From Cenococcum geophilum 1.58 (lineage: Eukaryota; Ascomycota; Dothideomycetes; Gloniales; Gloniaceae), in NCBI GenBank assembly GCA_001692895.1, contig KV748178.1:1908536-1972535 (forward strand): a stretch of 64,000 bases of DNA. The letters run 5' to 3'. Made by a program: the position numbers and the translations under genes. Below are positions 48,270-58,821 of the stretch, in pieces; the stretch's first letter is position 1, and every line of letters starts with the position of its first letter. The notes beneath the pieces are model-generated. The model made no database searches, had not been told where the DNA came from, and worked only from the letters and a program-made list of their open reading frames with translations.

Positions 48270-50655
48270 GTACCCCCCCTTTAAACTTAAGCTTTTGCGA
48301 GATAGGGCTATAGTAGTTCTAGGTGGAGTTTGTAAAAGTCTTCTGCGGCTTATATAAGTCCTATAGAGTTAACGGGTTCCTATAAGGACTTAGTAAAGCC
48401 TCTCTATTTTATAAAATATATATATTGGCATTTCCGTTTATTATACTTAATATTATTAATTCTTTTAATAAAGTACTTGTTCTTACCATCCATTTTAACT
48501 AGTAGGGGAGGGTCTTATATCTATTTAGGTAGGGCGTCTAATATAGGGGTAGTAGGGCGGAAGACTGACGTATAGAATATAGGGTAGATTTTAACCGTAT
48601 TAGGGAGCTTTAGTTAGTAGGCATAAGGAGAAATAACCTTTTTAACCTTATAAGGGCCAGCGTTCTTCTAATTAAGTTTCTTAATAGGTCGTTTTATGTT
48701 TAGATTTCTTATATCTAGCCAGACAAAATTACTAATTTAGTAGGCTAGTACTAGGGTTTATTTCTTATTTACTGCGGCTTTATAGACAAATTAAGCCTAT
48801 ATTATCTTATTAGTAAGGAACTATTATAGTTCCTCTATCTTCTCTATGAATTTATTTACTTCTATAACTTATAAGGCGTAATAAGCGGAGTAAGAAACAT
48901 TACTAAAGGGTTTAAAACCCATTTGTGGGTGCTAGCTATAATTGGCTAGAAATGGGGAGACTTTCATAGTTTCTGAGATAGAGTTATTTATAGTAAACTC
49001 GGTAAATATAAGCTAGTTAATCCAGTTATCCTATAAATACGACGTGTATATCCGAATATACTATTTTATTATAGTATTTATGCGTTCCATTTAGCCATTT
49101 ATTTCTAAATAATATGCGGTAGATAATAGTGCTTTAATATAGAGATAAGTAGTCAGTTTTTTCTAGAATGCTAAAATAAACTGGCTGCCTTTATTGGAGA
49201 TAATTATTTTAAGAAGTCTGTGGAGTTTCTATACGTAATCTAGGAATAGTTAGGTAACAGTAGGCGTTAATATATTAGGGTAGGCGATTAAGTGTCTTAT
49301 TTTAGATAGTTGGTCTATAACTACTATAATGTTCGTACAACCTCTACTCTTAGAAAAGTTAATAATAAAGTCAATTAAGATATCCTTCTATCTTTGGTTT
49401 GGAACAGGTAGTAGCTTTAAAAGACCGTTATATATCTCACGTAAGGCTTTAGCTTATTAGTAGGTGTAGTAGCTAGAGACGTACCTTTATGTTATATTAT
49501 ATATATTTGGCTAATAATACTCCCGTTAGAGTAGTTCTAGGGTTTTTCCTTAGCCTGGGTGGCCGGCAATAGGTAGATTATGTATATGTTTAAGGAGTTT
49601 AAGCTTAAGCTTATTGTGATTAGGGATAACTAAATAGTTTTAGTAATATAAGCGGTTTCCACGGGCTTTATATTTACTTAAAGAAATCTTTTTAGAGCGT
49701 CTAATGCTATCTTGTATTAGCTTAAGCGTCTCTTAAATAAACTTATTATTTGGGTATTTGTTAACTATAATCTATTTAATTAATTAATTAGTTATTTTAA
49801 GGACGTATACCATAAGATCTTTAGTAGAAGGGTTAAATAGTTTAGGGCGAAGCAGGGTCTAATTTTAGTAAGAGCGCGCTTTTTTTAGGGCTGGCGCGTC
49901 TTACGAGTGTCGGGTTAGGGCATTAGGCTTCTAGCCTTGGACGCCTAAGCGGTATATAATTAAGAATTGGAAATAAGATAGATATTCTAACTAGTAGGCT
50001 TAACAATAACTTAGCTGTTTTATGGTTGTAAAGTACTATAGGTTCTTATAGTTGCTAAAGACCTTAATTAGAAATCTAGCGCCTTCTAGTTTAGGTCGCT
50101 ATTATTTAAAATATTTAATAATAGCTAATAATTCCTTATCGTAGATCTTGTAGTTATATTTAGCTAGGCTTAGTCGTTTTAAAAAGTATGCTATAGGGTA
50201 TAATACTCTATCCTTATTATATTAAGATAGGATACCTTTAATAACGTAATTAGATAAGTCGGCTTCTATAACACTTATTTAGTTTAAGTTAAAGTATTAG
50301 AGCACGGGCGCAGTAGTAAATATAACCTTTAGATAGGTAAAGGCCTTCTTATATTCCTTATTAAAGATAAAGACTTTATCCTTTTAGGTTAGAGCTATAA
50401 GGGGTAAAACTAGGGCAGAGAAGTTATTAATAAACTGTTGGTAGAAATTAGCAAATCCTATAAAGGCTCTTACGTCCTTAACATTCTCGGGTTCTTACCA
50501 GTTTATAATTGCTTTAACTTTCTTTAGGTCTATTTATATACCATTTATAGAAATAAGGAGTCTAAGGTATAAGACTTCCGTTTTATAAAATTTATATTTA
50601 TCTATATCTAATTATAAACCAGCCTTGTATAGGGCTTATAATGTCTCGTCTTTGA
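47900..50655 (-). mobile_element. Gypsy chromovirus 3' half (RT to chromodomain and LTR), minus strand
   Basis: From right to left on the minus strand: a reverse-transcriptase C-terminal part (KYKFYKTEVLYL, about 50600-50560, and [14 protein letters not shown], about 50500-50455), RNase H (NYKIYDKELLAIIKYF, about 50160-50110), integrase (about 49900-48560; GPYKVKKVISPYAY near 48650), then a chromodomain-like end with YFIKRINNIK (about 48485-48455). The polypurine tract (48271-48282, AAAGGGGGGG on this strand) and LTR (47900-48269) follow. The 5' half is absent: the sequence changes abruptly to unmutated genic DNA near 50655. Confidence 0.87.
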
Positions 50656-51704
50656 CTAACTGGCAGTGAAATTTGATTTTCTCCAGTAAGTCCTTGAAAC
50701 GAGCATCAAAAGGCCTCCAGAATAGATTTGTCACTACACAAACAGGCTGTTTAGCACCTATAGAAGAATTAGAGATATTTACGCCCCAGAAATCTTAAAA
50801 CGTCATACCACCATCCTTTTTCAGGAACTGTCGACCTGAATCGGATTTCTTTGCCACCTTGACTCGGTCACCGACCCCTTGACTCGGTCACCGACTCAGT
50901 CATCCACGTGTATATATAACCTCATTTTCTTCATAGATCAATCTTCACACGAGTTCTTCTTTCCTGAAATCTGCGCACAGACTTCCGATCAACAGGAACA
51001 TTCTAGCCACGCTTTGGTAAAATTGAAACAAGTCGACATACACCCTCTCTAGGGAGGACCTGAATTGAGCTGACGGTTTAAGAGAGAACTTAGTCCACAA
51101 ATCTACAAGGGCCGTATAGACTGCCAGCTCCTTCGCCAAGCTTTCGAGAATGTTTGCAAGTTTCTCCAAGAAGGTGACGTAATTGCTTGCGGGCTAACAT
51201 AAAGTAAGCTGTGATTATCTTGGGTCAGGTAATGAAGAGCGTAATGACATGAAAGCCGCAGAGGAAAGAATTTAGAGTAATAGTTAACTCATAACGCTAT
51301 CTTCAACTGAACATGAAAAATATGATAAGGTTCAACAGGGGCTACTTGGAAAGGTTAGGAAGAGAATTATTACGTTCGTAGAGAGTGCCTATGGCGAGGT
51401 ACAATATTTCATTATCTTGATTTATGTTCGTACGTACCTGTAAAACGAGTCGAAGAGTTCCCCATGCAATAGCAGCAATTTCCGGATGGGACTGTATAGC
51501 GATACTCACTACTTTGAAGTATGGAGAGAGCGAGTCGTTGAAGGTCTTAACTCTCGTCAGACAGGTTAGGATCCGGCCTCGGTTCTTCGCTTTTAGGTTA
51601 AAAGTTTCTAGATCCTTAATAAGCTCTTCAGGAGAATCGCAATTTGAGAATAGTGCTCGTTCCTTTGGTGGCAGCGAATCCAAGAACGAGTCCCGGGCCT
51701 CCAT
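50655..51704 (-). pseudogene. Fungal STAND/NLR-type protein, N-terminal domain only, truncated
   Basis: Exon 1 (51704-51438, 89 codons, starting MEARDSFLDSLPPKERALFS) matches the N-terminal helical domain (DUF7708-like) common in fungal NACHT/ankyrin proteins, with the signatures SPYFKVV and AIAWGTLRLVLQ. An intron (51437-51194, GTACGT...TTAG) leads in frame to exon 2 from 51193 (SNYVTFLEKLANILE, then LERVYVDLFQFYQSVARMF). A second intron (donor uncertain; acceptor CAG near 50830) carries two copies of a 20-bp repeat (50857-50896). The next exon reads LFWRPFDARFKDLLEKIKFH but has an in-frame TAA at 50795-50797. Near 50655 the frame runs into Gypsy sequence, so NACHT and repeat domains are missing. 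In such proteins the N-terminal region precedes a nucleotide-binding switch used in self/non-self recognition; that is family knowledge, not shown here. Confidence 0.78.
50857..50896. repeat. Two tandem copies of a 20-bp unit
   Basis: CCTTGACTCGGTCACCGACC occurs twice back to back (second copy with its last base changed) in the probable second intron of the STAND pseudogene. Confidence 0.8.
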
Positions 51705-52550
51705 AAAGACATCATTCTTGGTGGCGCTAGATCACGTTAGGTACGTCGTGGGGAGATGAGATCCTAAGAAGACAACCTACTTCATTTTGCTATTTACTGA
51801 ACAAACCTAAGAGACTCTGACAGGTGAATGCACCAAGTTGATTATATCGACTGTCAAGCTGGCAAAGTCAGACTACGCCGCGACAAACTCAGCAACCTCA
51901 AAGCAACAGGGTTGAGTAGGAAATACACGTGGCACGTACAAAGTAAGTTGGTATTTACTTTGCCTCTGGAAGAGCCCATTATCTTCCTCACAATTAATTG
52001 GATAGTTTGCCGGTTCAATCATGTTACGCCACAGTGGATGACGTCCTGGCAGGGCTAAAAGCAGCTTAATCTTTCGCTTCCCAAAAATGATGCATTAGAA
52101 TTTGTAGAGTTGAAGTGTAAGTACAAATAATCGACATGAGATAAAAGATTTTTATAAATAATGCCCAGATTCGGTTAGGAAGCAAGTTCCGGCACAGGGA
52201 CATTTACCTAAACCCTAAAACTCTTTCATTACAAAACCTTAAGCCCTTTGTATGATATAATCCGAAACGTAACTTCCAAGCCGGACTAAGTTACCGCATA
52301 CGCATGATGCTGCCTAAGCTGATTGCTAAGCAGACCCTAACCTCTCCTCTCGGGTTCATGATATGTAATTCATGACATATCTACTACACTTCACAATTGA
52401 GTAAAAATCAAGCGGAAATCCTCTACATCACAGGATTCGTCTGAATAGGTGTGGAATTGCAAAGCTCATAATTGCACACCAACAAGACGGCCAACGCACC
52501 CTGCTTTGGTATCAGTCACGTACTCCGCGGTCAAGCATCACATCATCAGC
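51705..52550. other. Intergenic region without a supported gene
   Basis: Normal, non-RIP composition. Frames of up to 76 codons (51828-52058, +) show no family resemblance. It probably holds the divergent upstream regions of the STAND gene (minus) and the 52551 gene (plus). An upstream in-frame Met at 52449 exists for the latter, but conservation is expected only from 52551. Confidence 0.5.
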
Positions 52551-53207
52551 ATGTCACTCAAAGACACCTGGACACTTGCTCATACAGCGCAGTGTAAACT
52601 GCACCTAGCAGTGAATCGTCCGGACCGTAACTGGCGTTTTGTAGTCGGTCACGCAGTCCACTTAGACTCACTCATGTTACGGATCGTTGAGATGGAGGAA
52701 GAAATCGTGCAGTCTGAACAATCCACCGACGTCAAGTTTAAAGGTGCCGGCAACACTCAAATGTGTGGTGGCCCACCACATCAATCTTCCAACACTGGAC
52801 AGAGGAGGGCTAGGAGTCCACCGCCACCTCAGAGACTTGACAGCAGCTCTGAAGAGGAGGACGAAGACGTTGATGGCGAAGATGAAGACGAGGGCCTGGG
52901 TCTCACGCGCTTCCCGTCCGGCAGCGCCCGGCCAATACAGCCGCCGCCACTGGACCCCTCAGATGACAGCTCTTCAGACGAGGATGAAGAGCTGCTAGTA
53001 TCACTACCAGAGCCGGACCCAGCGGTTTTGAAGTCGATTACGAAGGAGAAAGGGGATGAAGAACTAGCGAGTGTGTACAATTCTATTAAGAATTGCCGAT
53101 GTCACAAGGGCCATGCTCCGTCTATCAATAATATATGGGAGCTGCCCCAAGAAGGCAACGGCGAGAAGGGTAACGTGAGGACAGCAGTAGTGGAGATTCA
53201 GGTTTGA
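52551..53207 (+). CDS. Conserved acidic fungal protein of unknown function, 218 aa
   Basis: A single-exon frame. I place the start at ATG 52551 (MSLKDTWTLAHTAQCKLHLA), because the stretch to about residue 50 (NRPDRNWRFVVGHAVHLDSL, then MLRIVE) looks like the conserved N-terminus of an uncharacterised ascomycete family; the frame is open 34 codons further upstream to 52449. The middle has a Pro-rich patch (about residues 87-93) and two Ser/Asp/Glu-rich patches (about 96-113 and 134-147) of the kind phosphorylated by casein kinase 2. The C-terminal part (about 155-200) is again well ordered, with SIKNCRCHKGHAP and NNIWELP; the C-x-C-H-x-x-H cluster might bind a metal. No signal peptide or membrane segment is seen. 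Function and location are unknown. Apparent frames on the other strand are shadows of the acidic patches. Confidence 0.75.
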   Translation: MSLKDTWTLAHTAQCKLHLAVNRPDRNWRFVVGHAVHLDSLMLRIVEMEEEIVQSEQSTDVKFKGAGNTQMCGGPPHQSSNTGQRRARSPPPPQRLDSSSEEEDEDVDGEDEDEGLGLTRFPSGSARPIQPPPLDPSDDSSSDEDEELLVSLPEPDPAVLKSITKEKGDEELASVYNSIKNCRCHKGHAPSINNIWELPQEGNGEKGNVRTAVVEIQV

Positions 53208-53508
53208 GTGGTATTAGTGTTTAGGATTGAGAGTGGGTTGAGGGGTAGCAAAGCGAATTGTTCAGTGAAAAATCGCACTTATGAAAACTCATTAGTCAAC
53301 CAGATTGGGCCGAAGATGTGGTGGATTTGTGATTCCTCAGTCCTTTCACAATAACACTATCCAACTTAGTCAGTTTACTATTGCGTTATTCAAGCTGTTC
53401 TGTGTTAATGCGCCCCCCGCTCGATTTTGAGGCCATAACTGGAACCAGGGAAAATTCTGTCACCTCTGACTATGTGGGTATATTGCTATGTTTTCAGCGG
53501 GTTTGCGG
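53208..53508. other. Convergent 3' intergenic region
   Basis: 301 bases between the stop of the acidic-protein gene (plus) and the stop of the phospholipase gene (minus). No gene is seen. It probably carries both polyadenylation regions. Confidence 0.6.
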
Positions 53509-56026
53509 TCAGCTGAAATGATCACCATGATCCCCTTCTCCAAGTTTCCTGCCGACAATCCCCATCCTAAGTTTCCTTCGTTTCCTTTCTTGCTTTTCTT
53601 CTCTCTCCCACTCTAGCCTCTTTGCTTTCTTTCTCTCGTAAACAGCCCTAACTGCTCGTCTTGTCTGCTCCTCACCCTCCTGGAAATTTGCACGAGCCAA
53701 TGAGACTACGCTGTCGATCTGGTCAGGCGTGTACACAAAGTTCCATGTAGACATGAAATTGGACGTTTTGGGGTCTACCCCATCGACCTTTGCGTTCGCC
53801 ATGAATGGGAAGTAAATTACCGTAATGCCAGCATTGGGGTGCATCAACTCCCAGTCCTCTTCAACCCTTTTCGAAGACGGGGGTTCTGATTCGCTTGTTC
53901 GCTCTTCTGTTGTCCCTATCCAAACATTACAATACCCCAAGTCCTCACTAATAGCGCTTTTCTTTTTCATCTCTTGGTCGTACTGGTCTTTCTTGGCTTC
54001 AGTAATCTTTGCAGTTGCTTCTTCTTCGGTGCTCGCTTGCGCTGCTTCTAAATCCTCTGCAATCTCTTTCTGCGAAGCATCAGATGGAGGCCATCCAGCC
54101 CCAATTGGCCATCCTTTTATGCCTCTCTGTCTTGCGTAACCGTCTGCTACTCTGAGCCAATTGTCGGTCTTCACGTCCGCAGACGCATCAAAAGCGATAA
54201 GAATATCAACATTCCTGCCAGGCCGTAAAAGAGGGTATATAGGTAAATTGTTACTCATCCCAGCGTCCATCAGCTGGAGATTTTCGGTTCTGAAGATACT
54301 ATCTGGGCATGAAGGGGGAAGGGAGCCTTTCATACCAAGAGCAAAATTTGGTATTGCAGCTGGATCAATTGGATGTAACTTAATGAGGTCGTCGTTTCGC
54401 TCTGATATTAGTTCATCGATTCCTGCGAAGCCTGCCAGTCCCTTCATAAAAGGGCGCACCTCTTTGTAGTAATGGGACAAGGTGGCGCAGAAAGCGCTGC
54501 CCCAGATGCCCATTAGGAGAGGCACGCGCAGTTCAGGGAGCGAAAGACCGTTCTCCCGCCACGCCGTTTTCCCGTTTTCGAATTTCCGTCCAATGCCCCA
54601 TGTTGGAATGCCTGCTTCGAGTTCTTCGCACCAGAACTCGTACGGTGTGAATCTGTTTTAATTAGAACGGGAAGTTGCTTGACAGGTCAATTATGAGGGC
54701 TTACTCAAACCATTGGAACCAAGCCTCTCTCCTCGCTTTTGCCTCGGCGGCGATCGGATCTTGCATATCCATCTGCTCCTCAATTGGTATCTGATGACGA
54801 ACAGCAGTATAGATAGGAAGAGGTTGGGAGCCGTCATCCGTATAACGCCTTTGATTGGAAATCTTGAAGTCATATTCGTTGATGGACAACTCGCCTTTCG
54901 GAACGAGAAGCCGGGCTGCGAGGAGAAGGCCATAGATATCTACTATTCCGAAATCTGCGTTAGGGAGGCCTTTGGCTCTCTCGACAATGCTACTCAAAAG
55001 GTGCTTATTAGTGGGAGCACTAGCAACAAGGGCCAATGCAGCAGGAGGAAAAGCAATGTGAACTCCAAGTCTATGCTTCAGATGCTTGATGAGCCGTTGG
55101 TGGCTCTGTCCGGATAGTGTTGAGTAGTAGAGTGTTTGAAGCCAACAGCTACCGCTGACGCCAGCAGTATACGTGACACAATCGAAAAGTCCGGCTTCAT
55201 GGGCAGAAAGGTATGACGAAGAGCCAGCCACAAGCGCACGAAGTCCACCTCCAGATCCACACATAGCAATTATCGGGACATCATCGGGATGTATGTCTTT
55301 CTCCGGGATCCCAAGATATCTAGCTAATGCTCGCCTGGTGTATGCCTGCCGGTTTCGCAGAAATATTTTCTCTTCATCACACAGGTCATTAGAGACCCGC
55401 ACAACAGCTTCCCATATAATTTCAGGGTTGCACTCCGGATCATTCGCTTCGTGCCAGATTTCTTCTGCAAGGGACCCCGGCGCCATTGATAGCTCATTTT
55501 GGAGTTTTGTAATGAATCCTGGTAGAACTTTCACCCATTCTGGGACAATGTAATCTACAATAGTGTCGCCTATGGAAGCTACGGATTTGGAGGCAGTTGC
55601 CACGGTTGTTGATATGCCCAACCATCCGGACGCATCCCCATTTGTGGTTACTCCCTCCTCTCCTGATCCCTCTACAATGCGATTCTGAGGCGGTGGGGGC
55701 TGTTGTCTAGATTTGTACTGGTCCGAAGCAGCGTCCACATCTTGGACGCTGCTGTAGTCCTCACGATTAAGTTGGGAGCTTTCCCTCTTCTGCTCGCGCC
55801 CTCGCCTCAATATTGATGGGGCCTTCTTTGGCCATTCCGACACGGACTCAGAGCTTTCAGTATGCAAACAGCGGAGTCTAACCCAGTTCGCGACATTGTC
55901 GCTATACGGGGTGGCTGCTAGAAAGCCGGCTGCGATGCTTGTATAGAGAAATGGTTTGGCGAAAGGAAAAGTTGTAACGTGGTTCTCGTGACAACTGCTC
56001 TTTCGAAATAAAAATCTGAGGAGCAT
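53509..56026 (-). CDS. Cytosolic phospholipase A2-like enzyme, 821 aa, probably mitochondrial
   Basis: Two exons, 56026-54705 and 54652-53509, around a 52-base intron (GTAAGC...AACAG) spliced within a Glu codon. The protein has the cPLA2/lysophospholipase catalytic fold: oxyanion loop GSGGGLRA (257-264), nucleophile motif GVSGS (289-293, Ser291) and catalytic Asp in DAGMSNN (Asp570). Such enzymes cleave acyl chains from phospholipids using a Ser-Asp dyad. The N-terminus is rich in Arg/Ser with a hydrophobic stretch at about 25-40, which fits a mitochondrial presequence with a membrane anchor. A Pro-rich linker (about 109-113) precedes the domain. The C-terminus (about 775-805) is a highly charged Lys/Glu/Arg helix. 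It resembles Aspergillus PlaA-type proteins, which I recall as mitochondrial. It is divergent from EXO70 across a 741-base spacer. All key residues are present, so it is probably active. Confidence 0.9.
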
Positions 56027-56767
56027 CAGTTTCCCTCCTTCCTCGCGGTTCTTCCGCGATTCGAGCTTACCTCCGGTGCGTTGTTCTTAGCAACCGTTTT
56101 CCAAGTAGTCCTCCTCTCAACCCATCCATGGCAGGGAGAAGAGGCGTTTAGAGGTGAGGGGAGTCTTCCGGCCGGGCGATGAGGTTGCAGAAGGGCCAAT
56201 TGGGCTTATCAAGCAAGGCTTTTCATGGTGTTTAGAGGCGACCCTCATATTCGCGATTCCAAGTTTCGTGGAATGACGCTCCGTCCTTGGCCCTGCCAAG
56301 AAATCCCAAGCCTGTCGAGGAAGCTTGAGGCGATAGCGACTTTCGCACAAGGCCTCAGACAAGCCTAAGTACTTTAGAAGGGTTTTTTTAGAAAAGGATT
56401 TAGCTTCTATTCAGCACAGCGCACTGACAAGCTCACAGGTGTATGTTAGGACGCGAATTTCGTCTCTAATAATTGCAGCTTGCACTGCATGCCATTAAAC
56501 CTATTTAGAGTGCTTGAGTTTCCGCTGAACGGTTTCTTCGACATGCGTTAATCCCTACTAGCGTCCGCGGTGGGACGTCCACAATTCAGTCTTTCTCCGT
56601 TGACTTCCGCCGCGGGCCCCCAGCTTCTTGTCTATTACTACTGGCATGGTCTGCATAGAGTCAACCCACCTGATCTGCCTGTGTATATTTTCTTGTACAT
56701 AATATTCCCTTCCCTATTTCGAAACACCATTTACCGCAACTCCTCTGGAGCTCTAACGGCAGGCGCT
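56027..56767. promoter_or_regulatory. Divergent promoter region between phospholipase and EXO70 genes
   Basis: 741 bases that must contain both 5' regions. Pyrimidine-rich patches occur near 56580-56600 and 56700-56720, upstream of EXO70. A minus-strand frame of 81 codons (56117-56362) lacks family resemblance and is not called. Confidence 0.5.
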
Positions 56768-58821
56768 ATGGTTGCTCCACGAAAAGCCGCGTTCGCGGAG
56801 GAGAGCGCTGAGGTAGAGGTGCTCTTCGCCAACATGGAGAAGTTGAAGAACTTGACGAAGAAGATACAAGGCTCACTGAATCGCCTGGAGACGAGTGGAA
56901 AGAGTGTGCAGGATGCCATTGGACCAATTTATGGCAACACTCAGAGATTACAGACCATGAACTCTAGTATGCAACCCCAATATAGCGATGGAATACTGGC
57001 TAATGGAAGCGCTTTTAGATGTCGATAGGATCATCGAAGCTATTGACAGGGTGCGAGAGCCTCTCGACCAGAGGAATCGGGAGGAACGTATCATCCGGAT
57101 GGGGTCTGTCCTCTCATGTACACTGTATTTCCCAGATTTGGCCTAATTGCTTTATAGTCCTCGAAAGGTTCCGCTGCAAGACTATATGGCATCACTGGAT
57201 CGCACTACACAAGCCCTTGGTGATCTCAAGCGCTCCAACCTACGATCGAATCAACAGGCTGTTGCGGAGCTAAGCACGCTACTCAAAACAGGCACCAAAC
57301 AGTTGGAGGATGTATTTCGGGAAATCTTACGCGAAGACGCGCGCCCTGTTGAACCTCTTCACTACATAACTAAACGTAAGCAACCTGCCTAAGGTACTCT
57401 GTATTACTCTGACGCTGTTAGAACTACCATTTCCTACTCTTTCCGAGGCGAGCCTCTCAAAGCTGAGGCTCATCCATACGCACGTCTCTGCTTCGTTCAC
57501 CCAAACATCTCAGACCGATGTTAGGGAGGGGCCTACCGAAAAGACCTATACTGAGATTCGTGGGGATTATATCACGACTACACTACGGAATCTGGCTGCG
57601 GCATCCGTCTCAACTGCGAGGAAAACAACCGCCGATGCGATATACAAGCAAGGCACGAATGGAATTGGGACATATGCACAAGGCATGGAGGGGCTTTATT
57701 TGGCGGAGTATGAGAACGTCTGTCCTATTTTTGCTCGGGATGAATGGGGCGCTGTATATGCCTCAACTTGTCAAAGCTCTCTAAATGAGTTTTCTAAGAC
57801 CCTTCGCGAACTCAACACTCACATCCAAAAGAATCTCATGACGGACTGCTTCCTTGGATATGAAATCATTGAAATCGTATCCAATCTATCCATACGAGTG
57901 GAGAGTAGGACTGGAGAACTGAAACGATTGATCGCTGACTCTCTGAAGCCAATCCGGGAGACTTCAAAGACATCACTCACAAAGCTTCTCGAGGACACAA
58001 GAACTCGCGCGCAAGCACTTATCGCGTTACCAATAGACGGCTCCTCGGTCCCTATCACCAGCGATACTGTGACGCGATTACAGACAATGACTGCGTATTT
58101 ATCCTCACTTTCTTCGATCATGACGTCGCTTGGAGACGGTGGCTGGTCTACGTCTTCTGCGTCAAACTCTTTCACTTCCCTTCCGGCTTTAAAGTCTTTT
58201 GATGTTGGAGCCGACGGCCGTCAGCTATTTGCTCATTACGCTGCGGACATGCTGGATACACTGCTGTCGAATCTGGAGACAAAGTCTCGCATGCTGTTGA
58301 AAGGGAAGAATCTCCAAGGCGTTTTCATCGCCAACAATATCGCTGTGATTGACAGGATGATTCGGTCATCAGAGCTCCAGCCGCTGCTTACAAGCTATGC
58401 AAGCAGGTTGGAAGGATGGCGGAAGAAGGGAACGGCAATGTATCTCGAAGCCTGGAGAGAGCCCTCGGCGCATCTCCTCGATGTCCAGTACACGAACCGC
58501 AGCGGCAGGCCTCATTCTGGTGGTGCAGCCTCTACAGATTCCACGGCAATTGTCAAGGGCTTGAGTTCGAAAGATAAGGACGCTATCAAGGAGAAATTCA
58601 AGAACTTCAATATTAGCTTTGATGATCTTGTCACTCGGCACAAGGGTTACAAGATGGAGAGGGAGGTGCGGTCGCAGCTTGGTCGTGAAGTGCAAAACAT
58701 CATTGAGCCCTTGTACGGTCGTTTCTGGGACCGGTATCATGAAATCGACAAAGGGAAGGGTAAATACGTCAAGTATGACAAAAGCCAATTGGCGTCTGCT
58801 TTGGCTGGCCTGGGCTGGTAG
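56768..58821 (+). CDS. EXO70: Exocyst complex subunit EXO70, 633 aa
   Basis: Four exons (56768-56966, 57019-57103, 57158-57375, 57422-58821) separated by introns of 52, 54 and 46 bases. Donors are GTATGC, GTCTGT and GTAAGC, and acceptors all end in TAG. The joined frame gives a protein of the usual fungal EXO70 length. It opens [20 protein letters not shown], with an N-terminal coiled region (about 15-110, including [20 protein letters not shown]) followed by the long all-helical EXO70 domain and a C-terminal block of basic residues (about 600-625), where EXO70 proteins bind PI(4,5)P2. EXO70 tethers secretory vesicles to the plasma membrane together with Rho GTPases and the other exocyst subunits, here presumably at hyphal tips and septa. 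The start is supported by the conserved N-terminus. Nothing is missing. Confidence 0.95.

Noticed and set aside
51828-52058. 76-codon plus-strand frame in the intergenic region
   Set aside because: No family resemblance, no exon partners and no conserved start context seen.
52829-53080. Ser-rich minus-strand frame
   Set aside because: It is the shadow of the Asp/Glu/Ser-rich patches of the acidic-protein gene on the plus strand.
56117-56362. 81-codon minus-strand frame upstream of the phospholipase gene
   Set aside because: It lies in the divergent promoter region and has no recognisable domain or splice link to the phospholipase.
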